Both the position numbers and the translations under genes were made by a program. A stretch of 64,000 bases of DNA. It comes from Streptacidiphilus jiangxiensis (GTDB lineage: Bacteria; Actinomycetota; Actinomycetes; Streptomycetales; Streptomycetaceae). The stretch is from NCBI RefSeq assembly GCF_900109465.1, contig NZ_FOAZ01000010.1:124001-188000 (forward strand), written 5' to 3'. Positions 1 to 8,508 of this stretch are shown here, piece after piece. Numbering within the stretch: position 1 is the first letter of the stretch; every line of letters begins with the position of its first letter. The notes beneath the pieces are model-generated. The model searched no databases. It was not told the origin of the DNA and saw nothing but the letters and a program-made list of their open reading frames with translations.

Positions 1-565
1 TCTGCGCGTCATCGCCCACGAAGCTGATTCCGTCCGCATCGACCCGCACACGCTGGTCGAGCGTCGACGACCAGCCCGGGCCCAGCCATTGTCCGTCCAT
101 GTACCCCGACGCATAGGCGCGCCGCAGCTCCAGCGGCAGCAAACCGGGCAAGGCCAGATCGGACGCAGAAGTGATCATCTGGCCGGTGACCACGTCGACC
201 GGATCGCCACCGGTCGTGCACCCGCCGTTCCCCTCGGACGGCTGCCCCGGCCGCGGTTCCCCCGCTCCGGGATCAGGCCGCTCTCCGCCAGGGCCCGTTG
301 CTCCCCCACCGTCAGCTGCCCGGCCGCCGCCCCCATCCCCCGGCCCAGCGGGGTCCCCGACATGAGGCGAATGTGCGTCCTTCTCCGCCGACTTCGCAAG
401 GCTACTGGCGGTGTTGGCCTCGTTCTCGGCCGCATGCTCGGCGACCTGGGTGGCCTTGCTCTTGGTTTCACTCAAGATGTCGCGATAGGCATTCGCGAAG
501 TCCCCCGCCAAGCCCTTTCCGGACTTTTCAGCGGCCTCCTCGAAGGCCTTGGCAATCTGGCTCAC
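1..565 (-). CDS. Rhs/polymorphic toxin, N-terminal part (cut by window edge)
   Basis: The reading frame runs from a GTG at 565 leftwards out of the window, so only about 188 residues are visible. The start is chosen because a GGGGGAG ribosome-binding site sits about 9 bases upstream. Residues about 1-60 form an Ala/Lys/Glu-rich helix, followed by a Gly/Pro-rich linker to about residue 120. Then comes the hallmark GDPVDVVTGQM and the downstream LPLELRRAYAS and LGPGWSSTLDQRV, which mark the entry module (DUF6531-like) before the YD-repeat shell of Rhs-type secreted toxins. The toxin tip would lie beyond base 1. The family makes large proteins that deliver a C-terminal toxin against neighbouring cells. 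Family assignment is firm; the toxin activity cannot be seen here. Confidence 0.85.
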   Translation of the reverse strand, partial: MSQIAKAFEEAAEKSGKGLAGDFANAYRDILSETKSKATQVAEHAAENEANTASSLAKSAEKDAHSPHVGDPAGPGDGGGGRAADGGGATGPGGERPDPGAGEPRPGQPSEGNGGCTTGGDPVDVVTGQMITSASDLALPGLLPLELRRAYASGYMDGQWLGPGWSSTLDQRVRVDADGISFVGDDAQ

Positions 566-889
566 CGCGCTGCTCCCCCGCACGCCCCTGCTCCAGCATG
601 TCAGGAGCACGCTATCAAGGGCCCGTTCGACTTGATCATCTCGTCTGCAGGCCGACGCGGAACGCAACAGCGGTCCTCTGCATGCCCGAGCTGCGCTCCC
701 ACAGCCGGCGAAAGTGAGATCTGCGGCAGCGCGATCATCACGGAGCCGTAGGTCGCACACCGCCCTGACCGTGCCCCGCCGGGGAGGCGAGGCCCCGGAT
801 GCGGTGATCCGGGAGAACATTTCAGAGTCGAACGGAGACGACGCCTCGAATGATGGCATTTTGCAGCCATTGCGAGGTAACCCGCAGGC
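566..889. other. stretch without a recognisable gene
   Basis: This is the spacer upstream of the Rhs gene. Short frames occur on both strands but none has a recognisable domain. It presumably holds the promoter of the leftward Rhs gene. Confidence 0.4.
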
Positions 890-1126
890 ATGGCTGCCGC
901 GACCATCCGCGAAGTACCCGACTCGTTCCTCGAACAGCCGAAACTGAAGGCAGCCCAGGGCGGGAAGAGCCTTCAGCCGTACCTTCCCGACCTCGTCACG
1001 CGGGAGGCCACCACGCCCTCCCTGGCCGAGATGATGGCGCGGCTGAGAAGTGGGCGAGCCAGAAGGACGATCCGCAGGCGAGTTCCTCGCCCGCGATCAG
1101 TTCGGTGTCCTGGTACTCCGGGATAA
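890..1126 (+). pseudogene. ribbon-helix-helix antitoxin-like remnant
   Basis: The first 50 or so residues read like a VapB/FitA-type antitoxin: a TIREVPD strand, then KLKAAQGGKSLQPYL and LVTREATTPSLAEMMARL helices, the usual order for an RHH dimerisation and DNA-binding module with a toxin-binding tail. After about residue 53 the frame turns Arg-rich and loses similarity. No PIN-domain toxin follows in any frame before the next gene at 1410. This looks like a toxin-antitoxin remnant, truncated by a frameshift or deletion, although a short solo antitoxin is possible. Confidence 0.45.
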
Positions 1127-1409
1127 CCACGGTCAGCACGGGTGTGCTCGTGCCGGGAGGATACCCAGCGTGCCGAAGTCGAAGGTCGAGCCATGCCCCA
1201 TCCGCCGCCATACCGCCAAGGCCGGCCGACCCGAGCACATGCTCGGGTCCGCCGGCCCGGCGCTCCGCGGGATGGCTGATCTCAGCGATGTCTTCGGCAA
1301 GTCCCCAAGCTGCGCCGTCGGCTTCAAGGCCGAGACGACCTTTGACGGTTTCCCCGGACCACCTCCAAGGCCCATTCTGGGAGAGACACTGCGTGACGGA
1401 GGTGTCCTG

Positions 1410-1748
1410 ATGGGCCTGCTCTGGAGACTCCTCGCTCCGAAGTCCGTGAAACGTGCACGACGCTCCGTAGGCAAGGTGGCGCACCCCGTGCGCACCATGA
1501 CCCCCAAGCCGATCAAAGGGGTGCGACGCGCGGCCTATGGGACGACGCACCCGTGGGAAGTGGTGGAACGCGGGGTCGAAGACCAGGTCGTCCGCTCGGC
1601 GCGCAGCCGGCCCCCATCACCCGTCGTCGCTCGCAACGGCGCGAGCAGCGCGCAGGTTCGCGCGTGGGCGAAGCGGAGTGGGTACTCCGTGGCGGACAAG
1701 GGCCGCCTGCCCGCGTACGTGATCGAGGCCTACAACCGCTCCCACTGA
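1410..1748 (+). CDS. small basic protein with Lsr2-type C-terminal DNA-binding domain
   Basis: The protein is 112 residues. ATG at 1410 is chosen because CGGAGGT lies 6 bases upstream; the frame is open further up but without similarity. The C-terminal 36 residues (SSAQVRAWAKRSGYSVADKG, then RLPAYVIEAYNRSH) match the helical DNA-binding domain of Lsr2, the actinobacterial H-NS-like xenogeneic silencer. The N-terminal two-thirds is Arg/Lys-rich (KSVKRARRSVGKVAHPVRT) and is not the beta-sheet oligomerisation domain of full Lsr2. It is therefore a stand-alone Lsr2-C protein with a different basic N-terminus. It probably binds AT-rich DNA; its place beside accessory genes fits a role in foreign-DNA control, which is inference. 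Confidence 0.75.
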   Translation: MGLLWRLLAPKSVKRARRSVGKVAHPVRTMTPKPIKGVRRAAYGTTHPWEVVERGVEDQVVRSARSRPPSPVVARNGASSAQVRAWAKRSGYSVADKGRLPAYVIEAYNRSH

Positions 1749-1831
1749 CGCGTGCGAGGCCCAGGGCGCGCGTCCACGATGATCTGGAGCCTCGACACGC
1801 TCAGCCGGTTCCTCCGCCGGCGCGCCAGAGG

Positions 1832-2955
1832 TCATTCGGCGTAGGTGAGGATCGGGTGGGTGGGGTCGTCGGCGCAGACCAGCAGCCATAGCTGTCCGCC
1901 GCGGCCGCCCCATACGCCTGTGGGACGGTTGTCGTCCCAGTCCTCCGGATCGCCCCACCGGAACCCAGGATCACCGTTGGGCAGCCACGGGCCGTTGAGT
2001 GCCTCGGAGGTCGCACCGAGCAGCAGGACCGTGGGTGCCCCGCAGGAGCATCGTTCAGCCGGTGGGGGCCAGAACCCCACGTTCGGGAGCCACCCGCCCA
2101 TTTTCCAGCCGGGCGTCCCCGCATGGTCGGCGTAGTCGTGCTGATCGAAATCGTTGCGAGGTTCGCCGGTCGCGGTCCACCGGGCGCAGTCCTCCTCCAG
2201 CCCGGCCGGCAAGATTCTGAGACGGCCGTCCCTGAAGTCGTCTTCGTCCGGGTCCGTGAGTGTGATCGGCGGGTACTCCTGGACCAGCTCGGGATGCAGA
2301 ATGCACGCCCGCGGGGTGAAGTCGACGTCCTCGCCACGGGTGAAGAGGTTCAACGCGGGGTTGGCGTCCATTACCGTGCCCAGCTCCGACTCGGTTCGCC
2401 AATACAGGCGCACGCGCGGCTCGTAGTCGTCCGCGTGCGGGTTCGGGCACCACAGCACCTGCAGCATGTCCGTGCCGTCCGGGAACATCCACTTCGGCAA
2501 GGATGCGATCCCCCTGGGCACGTCGTGGCGGTAGAGCTGCAGCACGGAGGCCATCACCACTGGCTGGTGCGGGAGATCGCGCACCGGGGACAGTTGCTGG
2601 GGGCTGCCGAAGGCGCGTCGTGTCCGTGCAGCACACGCGTCAAGGCAGCCGCGACGCCGGGATCCAGCCTCCGCAGTTCGGCCTCGCTCTCGAGCGGGTC
2701 ACCGTCCAGGATCCGGCGCAGGTCCTCGATGGCGGCTTCCTGCGAGCTCGGTTCACCATCGTCGATCGCGTGGTCCTCGGTGCAGGTGGGCCAAGACTCG
2801 CTCACGGGCCACGCAAGGGGGCCTCCCACGGAGCTGTCCCCGGCCTGGGGCGTGCCACGACGCGGATGGAGACGCAACGCCGTGCGCGCGTAAGCGGCCA
2901 GCTCCGGGTGGAGGGCGAGCAACTCGGCGCGACGGCCCGGGGTCGTATCCACCAT
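1832..2955 (-). pseudogene. DUF1963-like protein, frameshifted
   Basis: ATG at 2955 has a good AGGAG site. The N-terminal part contains SVGGPLAWPVSESWPTC, and the downstream part VMASVLQLYRHDVP, LPKWMFPDGTDMLQVLWCP, CSCGAPTVLLLGATSEALNG and the Gly-rich tail, all typical of DUF1963-like proteins of about 370 residues. The two halves lie in different frames. The shift occurs at a run of five G (2599-2603; C on the coding strand). Adding one base would join PSAAPQQ directly to LSPVRDLPHQPVVM. As written, the first half ends at 2554. This is either a recent pseudogene or a homopolymer sequencing error. The molecular function of the family is unknown. The gene converges on the Lsr2-C gene. Confidence 0.75.
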
Positions 2956-3123
2956 GGCACAAGGCTCCTGAATTCCGGAGGCGGGTATTTGTCTCGGATG
3001 ATGCAGTTGAAGTTCGTCAGGCTGAAACGCTGCGAAGGCAGTTGTCCCTGGCGCATCGGATCAACTGCTCTGGCGCCAACGAGCGTCGAAGTGTGCCGTT
3101 CCCGGCTGATCCGTTCCCCTCTC

Positions 3124-5874
3124 TCACTGACGCAGGATCTCCTGCAGGCGCCTGGCCTCCTTCGGGAGCCTCGCGGGCTTGGCTTGGAGCGCCAGTTCGG
3201 CGAGTTCAGGCAAGTCGCTTCGCACGGGTCCGAGTGCAGCGCACTCGGACCCGAGGGACAGGAGATCCGGCAGACCCTTGAGTGCCGGGTTCGCGGCAAC
3301 AGCGGTGATGAGGGCCCGGACGACGCCCCACACGTGCGTCGCGGCGCCGACGCGCGCGGCCTCGCCGAGGGCCTTCAGGAAGCGGCCGGGTCGTGCGATG
3401 TGCTCGTGCCACAGCGCCGCAAGGAGTCTGCCGAGCAGGGACGGATCCAGCTTGTCGAGGGCGGCGAGTGCCAGCAGTGCGTCGACCGCCGCGGTGCGGC
3501 TCGCGGGGCCCGCAGCGGTCAGCCCGTATGCCAGGGCGAGGTGCACCACCGGGGCAGGGGATGACCCTGCCCACGCGAGGGACGGCAGCACGGTGATGGC
3601 GGTGGCGGAGCTGTCGTCGTCGGCCTGCTTGAAGAACGTCGGCAGTGCGTGGGCGGCGATCAGGTCGGGGTGGTGCGGCGTGATGCTGGGCCACAGGCCG
3701 ATCAGGGTGTTGGAGCGTCCGTTCCACGTGGGCCAGTAGTACGCCTGGGGCTCCAGGGGATCGGGGGTCTGCGCCAGGATGCCGGCGAGCGTGCACTCCT
3801 CGGGCTCACTGCTGGTCTTCATGACTGGCACCACGCGGGGCGTCGAGATCCTGCGGTGTCCGGTGGCGTCGGGGAGTTCGTCGACGCCGAAGGCTTGGGT
3901 GTGGAAGTCGGAGAACACTGGCAGGATGACGGTCTCGCTTCGCGGACCGCCCAGCATCCGCGCGTGCCCGGCGATGTCGGCTCGCGCGGCATCGGGGAGG
4001 CGAAGAAGTGCCTGTTCGAGATCGTCCGCCCAGGGTGTGACGGATTCGGCCTGGAATTGGTCGAGCCGACCGGCGAGTACGGCTGGGTCGATCGCCCCGT
4101 CAGCCGTGGTCGGGGTGGCAAGCAGGAACGGCGCGGTTCCGCTGGGCAGGTGCTTGGTGATCTCGTGGATCCGCCGCAGCGGAATGTGGTCGACGCTCGT
4201 AAAGAGCTCCTCGAGGAGGAGGGTGCGGGCATCGAGCGCGACGCGGGAGGAGCGCCCGGCGAGGACGTCCATGAGGCAGCCCAGGGCATGGGCCATCGTG
4301 GTGGCTGACCAGCGGTTGGCGTCGTTCTGGGCGGGATAGCGGGTGGCGAGTGGAGCGAAGGCGGCGGCGACTGCGTCACGCTCTGCGTGGTGCTGGACCA
4401 CCGCGCCTTCCAGAACCCGTTCCAGCTCCATCGGGTCGATCTGGCGAGTCACCAGAGCGGCGGCGAAGCGCTCGGCGAGTTCTGTCGGCGATTCGATCGC
4501 CTCGGGCATCGTCCGGACCGCCGGGACAGGAAGCTCCAGGGCCAGATTCTCTGGTTGCGCGGTGCCTGTGCCGAGCAGGCGGGCGGCTTCGCTCTGGAGG
4601 GAAGCGTCGACCATGATGGCCGCGTCTCTCAACTGCTCCTGCATCTCAGGACCGAGCAGTCCGATCCAGCGGGCGGCGAGGCCGAGGGCCCGCTCCTGAA
4701 CCGCTGCCGTGGGGTGGCTGAATGCCATGGACAAGGCGCCCGCCAGAACGGCCGACTGCGCGGTGTCACGCCGCACCACCTTGTCCATCCACGCGAGCTG
4801 CGCTGAGACGAGGGTCGTCTCCGAGCGGGTGAGGACGGCCGAGCACAACTCCTCGAAAGCGTCCGGCTCCAAACGCCCCTGTGAGTCCAGGGTCTTCAGG
4901 AGCTTCTGGGCGATCTTGCCCACCGTCCCCGCCCCGTCGGCGGCCAGCCGGATGTACATTCCGACGCGGTCAGCCGTCTGTTCCGGGGTGGGCGCGAGTT
5001 GGTCGTGCAGGGCGACAAAGCCGCGCAGGTTGCCCGGCCGGTCGCCGCGAAGGAGCTTCGCCAGACACTGGTCAAGCAGCGCGCCCCGGTCGAGCACTCC
5101 CTCATCGGCGAGCGCTGCCAGCACCTTGGGCCACTCGTTGTCGGCGCCGAAGCGCGCCGCGTACGGGTCGGTGAACTCACTGCCGATGTCGTCAACTTCG
5201 AACAGCCTGGGCACGAACTCTGCAAGACGCGGTTCGGCCCGCAGCCAGGAACGCAGGGTGGTGTGGTGCGGCACCGGGGCGCGCCAGCCCTGGGCCGCGA
5301 ACCATTCCCGGATCTCCTGATGCTGGTAGCGGATGAGGCTGCCTTGGGAGACCCAGCCGCGGATGAATCCGTCGGTGGCCGGCAGGTCCGTCTCGGACCA
5401 GGCCGCCAGGCCGTATGTGATCAGCCAGGGTGCCAGTCCACGGTTGGTGGGGAGCCACTCCGCAAGGCGGACGGCCAGCTCCTGCTGCCAGGCCGGGTCG
5501 CGGTGGCCGAGCAGCAGTAGAGCGAGGATCCGGTGGTAGTCGGAGTTCGTCGAGCCACCTCCGTCCAAGGGCCATGTGGTGTGCAACAGGCGACGCTGCG
5601 TCAGCCAGGAGTACGCCTCTCTGGGCGTTCCCGAGCAGAGAATGCCGGCGACGAACGTGGCGGCCAACTGGTCGTGTGCCACCATGTACCGTCCCGAATC
5701 CTGGGACATCTCCCGCCGAAGCTCCTTGAGCAGCGCCTTCAGAGGCGCCCGAAGGTGCCGGAGCTGAGAGGCCGATATGCCGGCCAGACGCTCGATCACG
5801 TTCTGCGGTACACGGCCTGCGATCAGGGCGCGCAGCTCGGTCCAGTCCATCGTCTCGTTGTCCATCGCCGTCAT
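3124..5874 (-). CDS. large helical-repeat protein, DUF6493-like
   Basis: The protein is 916 residues. The ATG at 5874 is chosen because it overlaps the stop of the SWIM-protein gene as ATGA; the frame continues upstream inside that gene without similarity. The sequence is almost entirely Ala/Leu-rich helices with HEAT-like character (AAVQERALGLAARWIGLL, PLLATRYPAQ-type segments) plus a Trp/Tyr-rich patch near QAYYWPTWNGRSNTLIGLWP. There is no signal peptide, membrane segment or nucleotide-binding motif. In streptomycetes this family commonly sits directly behind a SWIM zinc-finger gene, as here, which implies a two-protein complex. The biochemical role is unknown. It could be a scaffold of a conflict or stress system; that is inference from its partners. 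Confidence 0.7.
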   Translation of the reverse strand: MTAMDNETMDWTELRALIAGRVPQNVIERLAGISASQLRHLRAPLKALLKELRREMSQDSGRYMVAHDQLAATFVAGILCSGTPREAYSWLTQRRLLHTTWPLDGGGSTNSDYHRILALLLLGHRDPAWQQELAVRLAEWLPTNRGLAPWLITYGLAAWSETDLPATDGFIRGWVSQGSLIRYQHQEIREWFAAQGWRAPVPHHTTLRSWLRAEPRLAEFVPRLFEVDDIGSEFTDPYAARFGADNEWPKVLAALADEGVLDRGALLDQCLAKLLRGDRPGNLRGFVALHDQLAPTPEQTADRVGMYIRLAADGAGTVGKIAQKLLKTLDSQGRLEPDAFEELCSAVLTRSETTLVSAQLAWMDKVVRRDTAQSAVLAGALSMAFSHPTAAVQERALGLAARWIGLLGPEMQEQLRDAAIMVDASLQSEAARLLGTGTAQPENLALELPVPAVRTMPEAIESPTELAERFAAALVTRQIDPMELERVLEGAVVQHHAERDAVAAAFAPLATRYPAQNDANRWSATTMAHALGCLMDVLAGRSSRVALDARTLLLEELFTSVDHIPLRRIHEITKHLPSGTAPFLLATPTTADGAIDPAVLAGRLDQFQAESVTPWADDLEQALLRLPDAARADIAGHARMLGGPRSETVILPVFSDFHTQAFGVDELPDATGHRRISTPRVVPVMKTSSEPEECTLAGILAQTPDPLEPQAYYWPTWNGRSNTLIGLWPSITPHHPDLIAAHALPTFFKQADDDSSATAITVLPSLAWAGSSPAPVVHLALAYGLTAAGPASRTAAVDALLALAALDKLDPSLLGRLLAALWHEHIARPGRFLKALGEAARVGAATHVWGVVRALITAVAANPALKGLPDLLSLGSECAALGPVRSDLPELAELALQAKPARLPKEARRLQEILRQ

Positions 5875-7241
5875 ATCCGCTCGCCGCTTCCCTTGCTCTG
5901 ATTCCGGACCACCAGTTGCACCGCCAGTACGTGCTTGCAGGGGCCACGGCCACCCCGGTAACGGGCCCACCACTCGCACGTGCAAGCCCACCCCGCCGAG
6001 CCGCGACGCACGCGATGGTGACCGTCCCCGACCTCCGCTGTTCCGCCGGCGTTGCTCCAGTCGCCCAGTCGGACGACTCCCTCAGCGACGAGGGTGCGGG
6101 CGCCGCGCAGACGGGGGTTGAAGCGCTCCACCGACTCGGAGTTGAACGGCAGATCCCGGTGGAAGTACTCGGCCTCAGCGAGGTCGTAGCCGATACGCCC
6201 CGCTGCGGCCAAGCCGGCCAAGGCCGCCCTGGTCCGCTCCTCGCTGAGTTCGCAGCGCTGCGCCAGTTCCCTGGTGCCGATCCGGGCCTGCCAGGCCAGA
6301 CAGTCCGCGACCGCCTCCACGTCCCGTTCCTCACCAGACCCGAGCAGCCCGTGGAGAATCGCTCCCTCACCCGAGAAGCCACGCGATGCGTTCGGCGAGA
6401 GCACCAGCAGGAGCCGCATCCCGGGCAGTCCCACCTCCCAGGCGCTGGGCTGGGGCTGCCCATCCACCACGGGCGGACCCTACAAGGTCAGCGCCGTGGC
6501 GAAACGAAGCACCCGCCCCAGGGCTCCGAGCCGTTCCGGCCCAGGCAGACACACCGCGCCCGGAACAGGCCAGGAGGTGAGCCGCAGCGAACCGCCCGAG
6601 GCCACCACCCACAAAGGCGCCCCCGAGCGCCCGCGCGGCAACGAACGCAGGAACCGCACTCCGGCCGCCGCAGGCACCCGGGCACGCTCATCGAAGCCGG
6701 CCGAAATCACCTGAACCTCGCCGAACCCGCGGACCCACCGGTCAGGCAGCGCGACCTTGCGCTCGACGATCGGCGCCGCGCTGTCCAGCGTTCGCACGGC
6801 CAAGTCCTTTGGGCCGACACGCAGATGCAGCGGCTCACCCGTCCGGATCCGGGACAGTGCGTCCCGAAGGGACAGATTCACGTCCACATTGGTGGTTCCG
6901 TAGCCGGTCTCCCCGTCAAGGCCGGCCGGCAGGACATCCAGCCGGGCATACACGCCCCCGCACGCGGAGAACGACTCGAACCGCAACCGGTCGCCGTGGC
7001 CCGTCACGACCGGGTCGAGCAACCCCGGCCGGGGCCGGTAGTAGTCGGCGGCCGCCACATCCGCGACCGCCAGTAGAGCGGCAGCCGCCGCCTGCGAATG
7101 CTGCAGGAAGCCGTCGAAGAAACGCGGCTCGCCAACCCAACCGGCGGGTGTCACGGCCCCCGATGTGGACAGCAGGAGGCCCGTGTCGGTAGAGAACGTC
7201 GACGCCCCTTGATAGGCGTAGATCTGTGTCTGCGTCGGCAT
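5871..7241 (-). pseudogene. SWIM zinc-finger protein interrupted by in-frame TAG
   Basis: The frame from ATG 7241 (alternative GTG 7331) encodes about 250 residues with DPVVTGHGDRLRFESFSAC and YGTTNVDVN. It then meets TAG at 6480-6482 and continues in the same frame for about 200 more residues with no shift. The second part (VDGQPQPSAWEVGLPGMRLL) ends in the SWIM motif CTCEWWARYRGGRGPCKH, a CxC...CxH zinc site thought to bind nucleic acid or protein. Homologues of this type are one chain of about 450 residues, so this is a nonsense mutation, an error, or a true split with restart at ATG/GTG near 6470. The last codons overlap the DUF6493-like gene, indicating translational coupling. Confidence 0.75.
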
Positions 7242-7714
7242 GGCGCAGAACCTATCCCTCACCTCCGACAAAGCCGCAGGCCGGGGCTGGCGCCCGCCCT
7301 TCGGGGTGCCGTGGTGGAACTCCTGGCTCACAGATAGAACGTCACTTGTCGGAAATGCTTGACGACTGCGGGGAACGCGGTCGCGCCTCTGCCATTGTCC
7401 TCAAGGGTCTGTGGAAACCAGTGGCCGAGCGGGCGCCGGCATTGGCAGGATGCCGGGCGATGGCCCCCCTTCGAACTCCTTCGACAACCTCATCCAGCAC
7501 GCACGCACCGTCGTCCTGACCGACCCCGCGTGGGAACCGTGGGCAGCCTCGGCGAGCGCAATCCCGAGTGGCTCACGCAGCAGATGCTTCTGTGAGCCCG
7601 CCCTCCCCGATTGAGTGCAATCAGAGTAGGAGCGGCCTCGCACCCGATCGGCCGGCATCATCCAAGTGAGGTCGGGCGCTTGGGAAGGCGGCACGGGTAC
7701 GCGGTTCGGGTTCG
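7242..7714. other. stretch without a recognisable gene
   Basis: This lies between the start of the SWIM gene and the integrase remnant. Only short frames without domain similarity occur. A GGAGGTGAGG block on the minus strand lies about 20 bases before the SWIM ATG, farther than a normal ribosome-binding site. Confidence 0.4.
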
Positions 7715-8105
7715 GTGGACAAGCGGTGCGGCTGCCGGGACGGAGGCAGCGGTCGTCAGCTCGGCGGTCGCTGCCCCAGGCTCGGCCGGCGCGAGCACGG
7801 CAGCTGGTACTTCGCCGCCCCGCGCGGCTACGCCACGCGCGACCGGGCCCACGCCGCCCTGCGGAGTCTGCGCCGCTTCAGGCCGCTCACGGTCCGGGAC
7901 GGGCTGGGGCAGTGGCTCGCCGCCCACACCCGGCTGCGCTGCGCGCCACCACCCGCCAGAACTACCGCTACCTCGACAGCATGGCCCGCGTCGGCCGCGG
8001 CACCGGCCCGCTCAGTGCCTCCACGCTCATGCGGGCGCGTGCCGCGCTGCGCACGGCCCTGAACGCGGCCGTCCGCACGGGCCTGATCGAAAGACGCAGC
8101 TCAAC
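7715..8105 (+). pseudogene. tyrosine integrase remnant (N-terminal fragment)
   Basis: From GTG 7715 the frame reads DKRCGCRDGGSGRQLGGRCP, then RLGRREHGSWYF, the Cys-rich N-terminus of actinobacterial tyrosine integrases. Around 7945 the similarity moves to the next frame (TTRQNYRYLDSMARVGRGTG, then LSASTLMRARAALRTALNAA), which is the core-binding domain. There the segment between NYRYL and the GPLSAST helix is shorter than normal. No catalytic Arg/His/Tyr region follows. This is a frameshifted, internally deleted and truncated integrase lying just outside the left attachment site, best explained as the residue of an older element in the same tRNA gene. Confidence 0.8.
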
Positions 8106-8174
8106 CGCCCTCTCAACCCGAAGCGGATACTCAGGCCGCCTCACCTCAACCCCGCACCAGACCCGACAAAGCGA

Positions 8175-8208
8175 AAGGCGGCCCACCCCGCGAAGGGTGA
8201 ACCGCCTT
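8175..8208 (-). terminator. hairpin downstream of the displaced tRNA-Lys 3' copy
   Basis: AAGGCGG (8175-8181) pairs with CCGCCTT (8202-8208), and CACCC (8184-8188) pairs with GGGTG (8195-8199) inside. It lies about 25 bases past the tRNA-like 3' end on the minus strand. It is probably the original terminator of the chromosomal tRNA-Lys gene, separated from it by the insertion. Confidence 0.5.
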
Positions 8209-8231
8209 ATCAGGCTTGCCACTTGGGCGAT

Positions 8232-8293
8232 GTGCGCCGCCAGGGACTCGAACCCCGGACCCGCTGATTAAGAGTCAGCTGCTATAACCAACT
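8232..8293 (-). repeat. left attachment site: copy of tRNA-Lys 3' part
   Basis: Bases 8232-8283 are identical to 40779-40830 (52 bp), covering the discriminator, acceptor 3' strand, T arm, variable loop and anticodon arm. After one mismatch (A at 8284 for C at 40831) nine more bases match (8285-8293). Beyond 8294 the copy lacks a proper D arm and 5' acceptor strand, and the bases at the CCA position differ, so it is not a functional tRNA. This is the direct repeat left by site-specific integration into a tRNA gene. Confidence 0.9.
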
Positions 8294-8403
8294 AGGCGCT
8301 ACCGGACTGTGCCATCCAGTCCATGCGGCGCCATTCTATCCATTTCGGGGGGCGGGTAGGTGCCTAGCAGTACCAGTGGCTGTCACCCGAGACCGGGGGC
8401 GCC

Positions 8404-8424
8404 GCTCCCACCACGCTCCCACCA
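8404..8424 (+). repeat. paired GCTCCCACCA repeats, left end
   Basis: GCTCCCACCA occurs at 8404-8413 and again at 8415-8424, an 11-bp period (one helical turn). It lies about 120 bp inside the left attachment repeat. The same pair, same spacing and same strand, occurs near the right end at 40691-40711. This is the expected arrangement of arm-type binding sites for a tyrosine integrase. Confidence 0.6.
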
Positions 8425-8508
8425 GCGGCGCTGAGAGCGTCGACGATCTCAGCCCCGACTCAGCGTGTATCCCGAGATCCTGGCAGTGCGGTAGGCAGTC
8501 GCGAGCCC

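Noticed and set aside
1047-1350. Minus-strand frame with LTVVIPEYQDTELIAGEELA and LEADGAAWGLAEDIAEI
   Set aside because: It looks protein-like in places but has no recognisable family, start or clean boundary and overlaps the antitoxin remnant; it may be a gene fragment but is not supported.
8232-8306. A second functional tRNA-Lys gene
   Set aside because: The D arm and 5' acceptor strand are wrong and CCA is absent; it is the displaced attachment-site copy.
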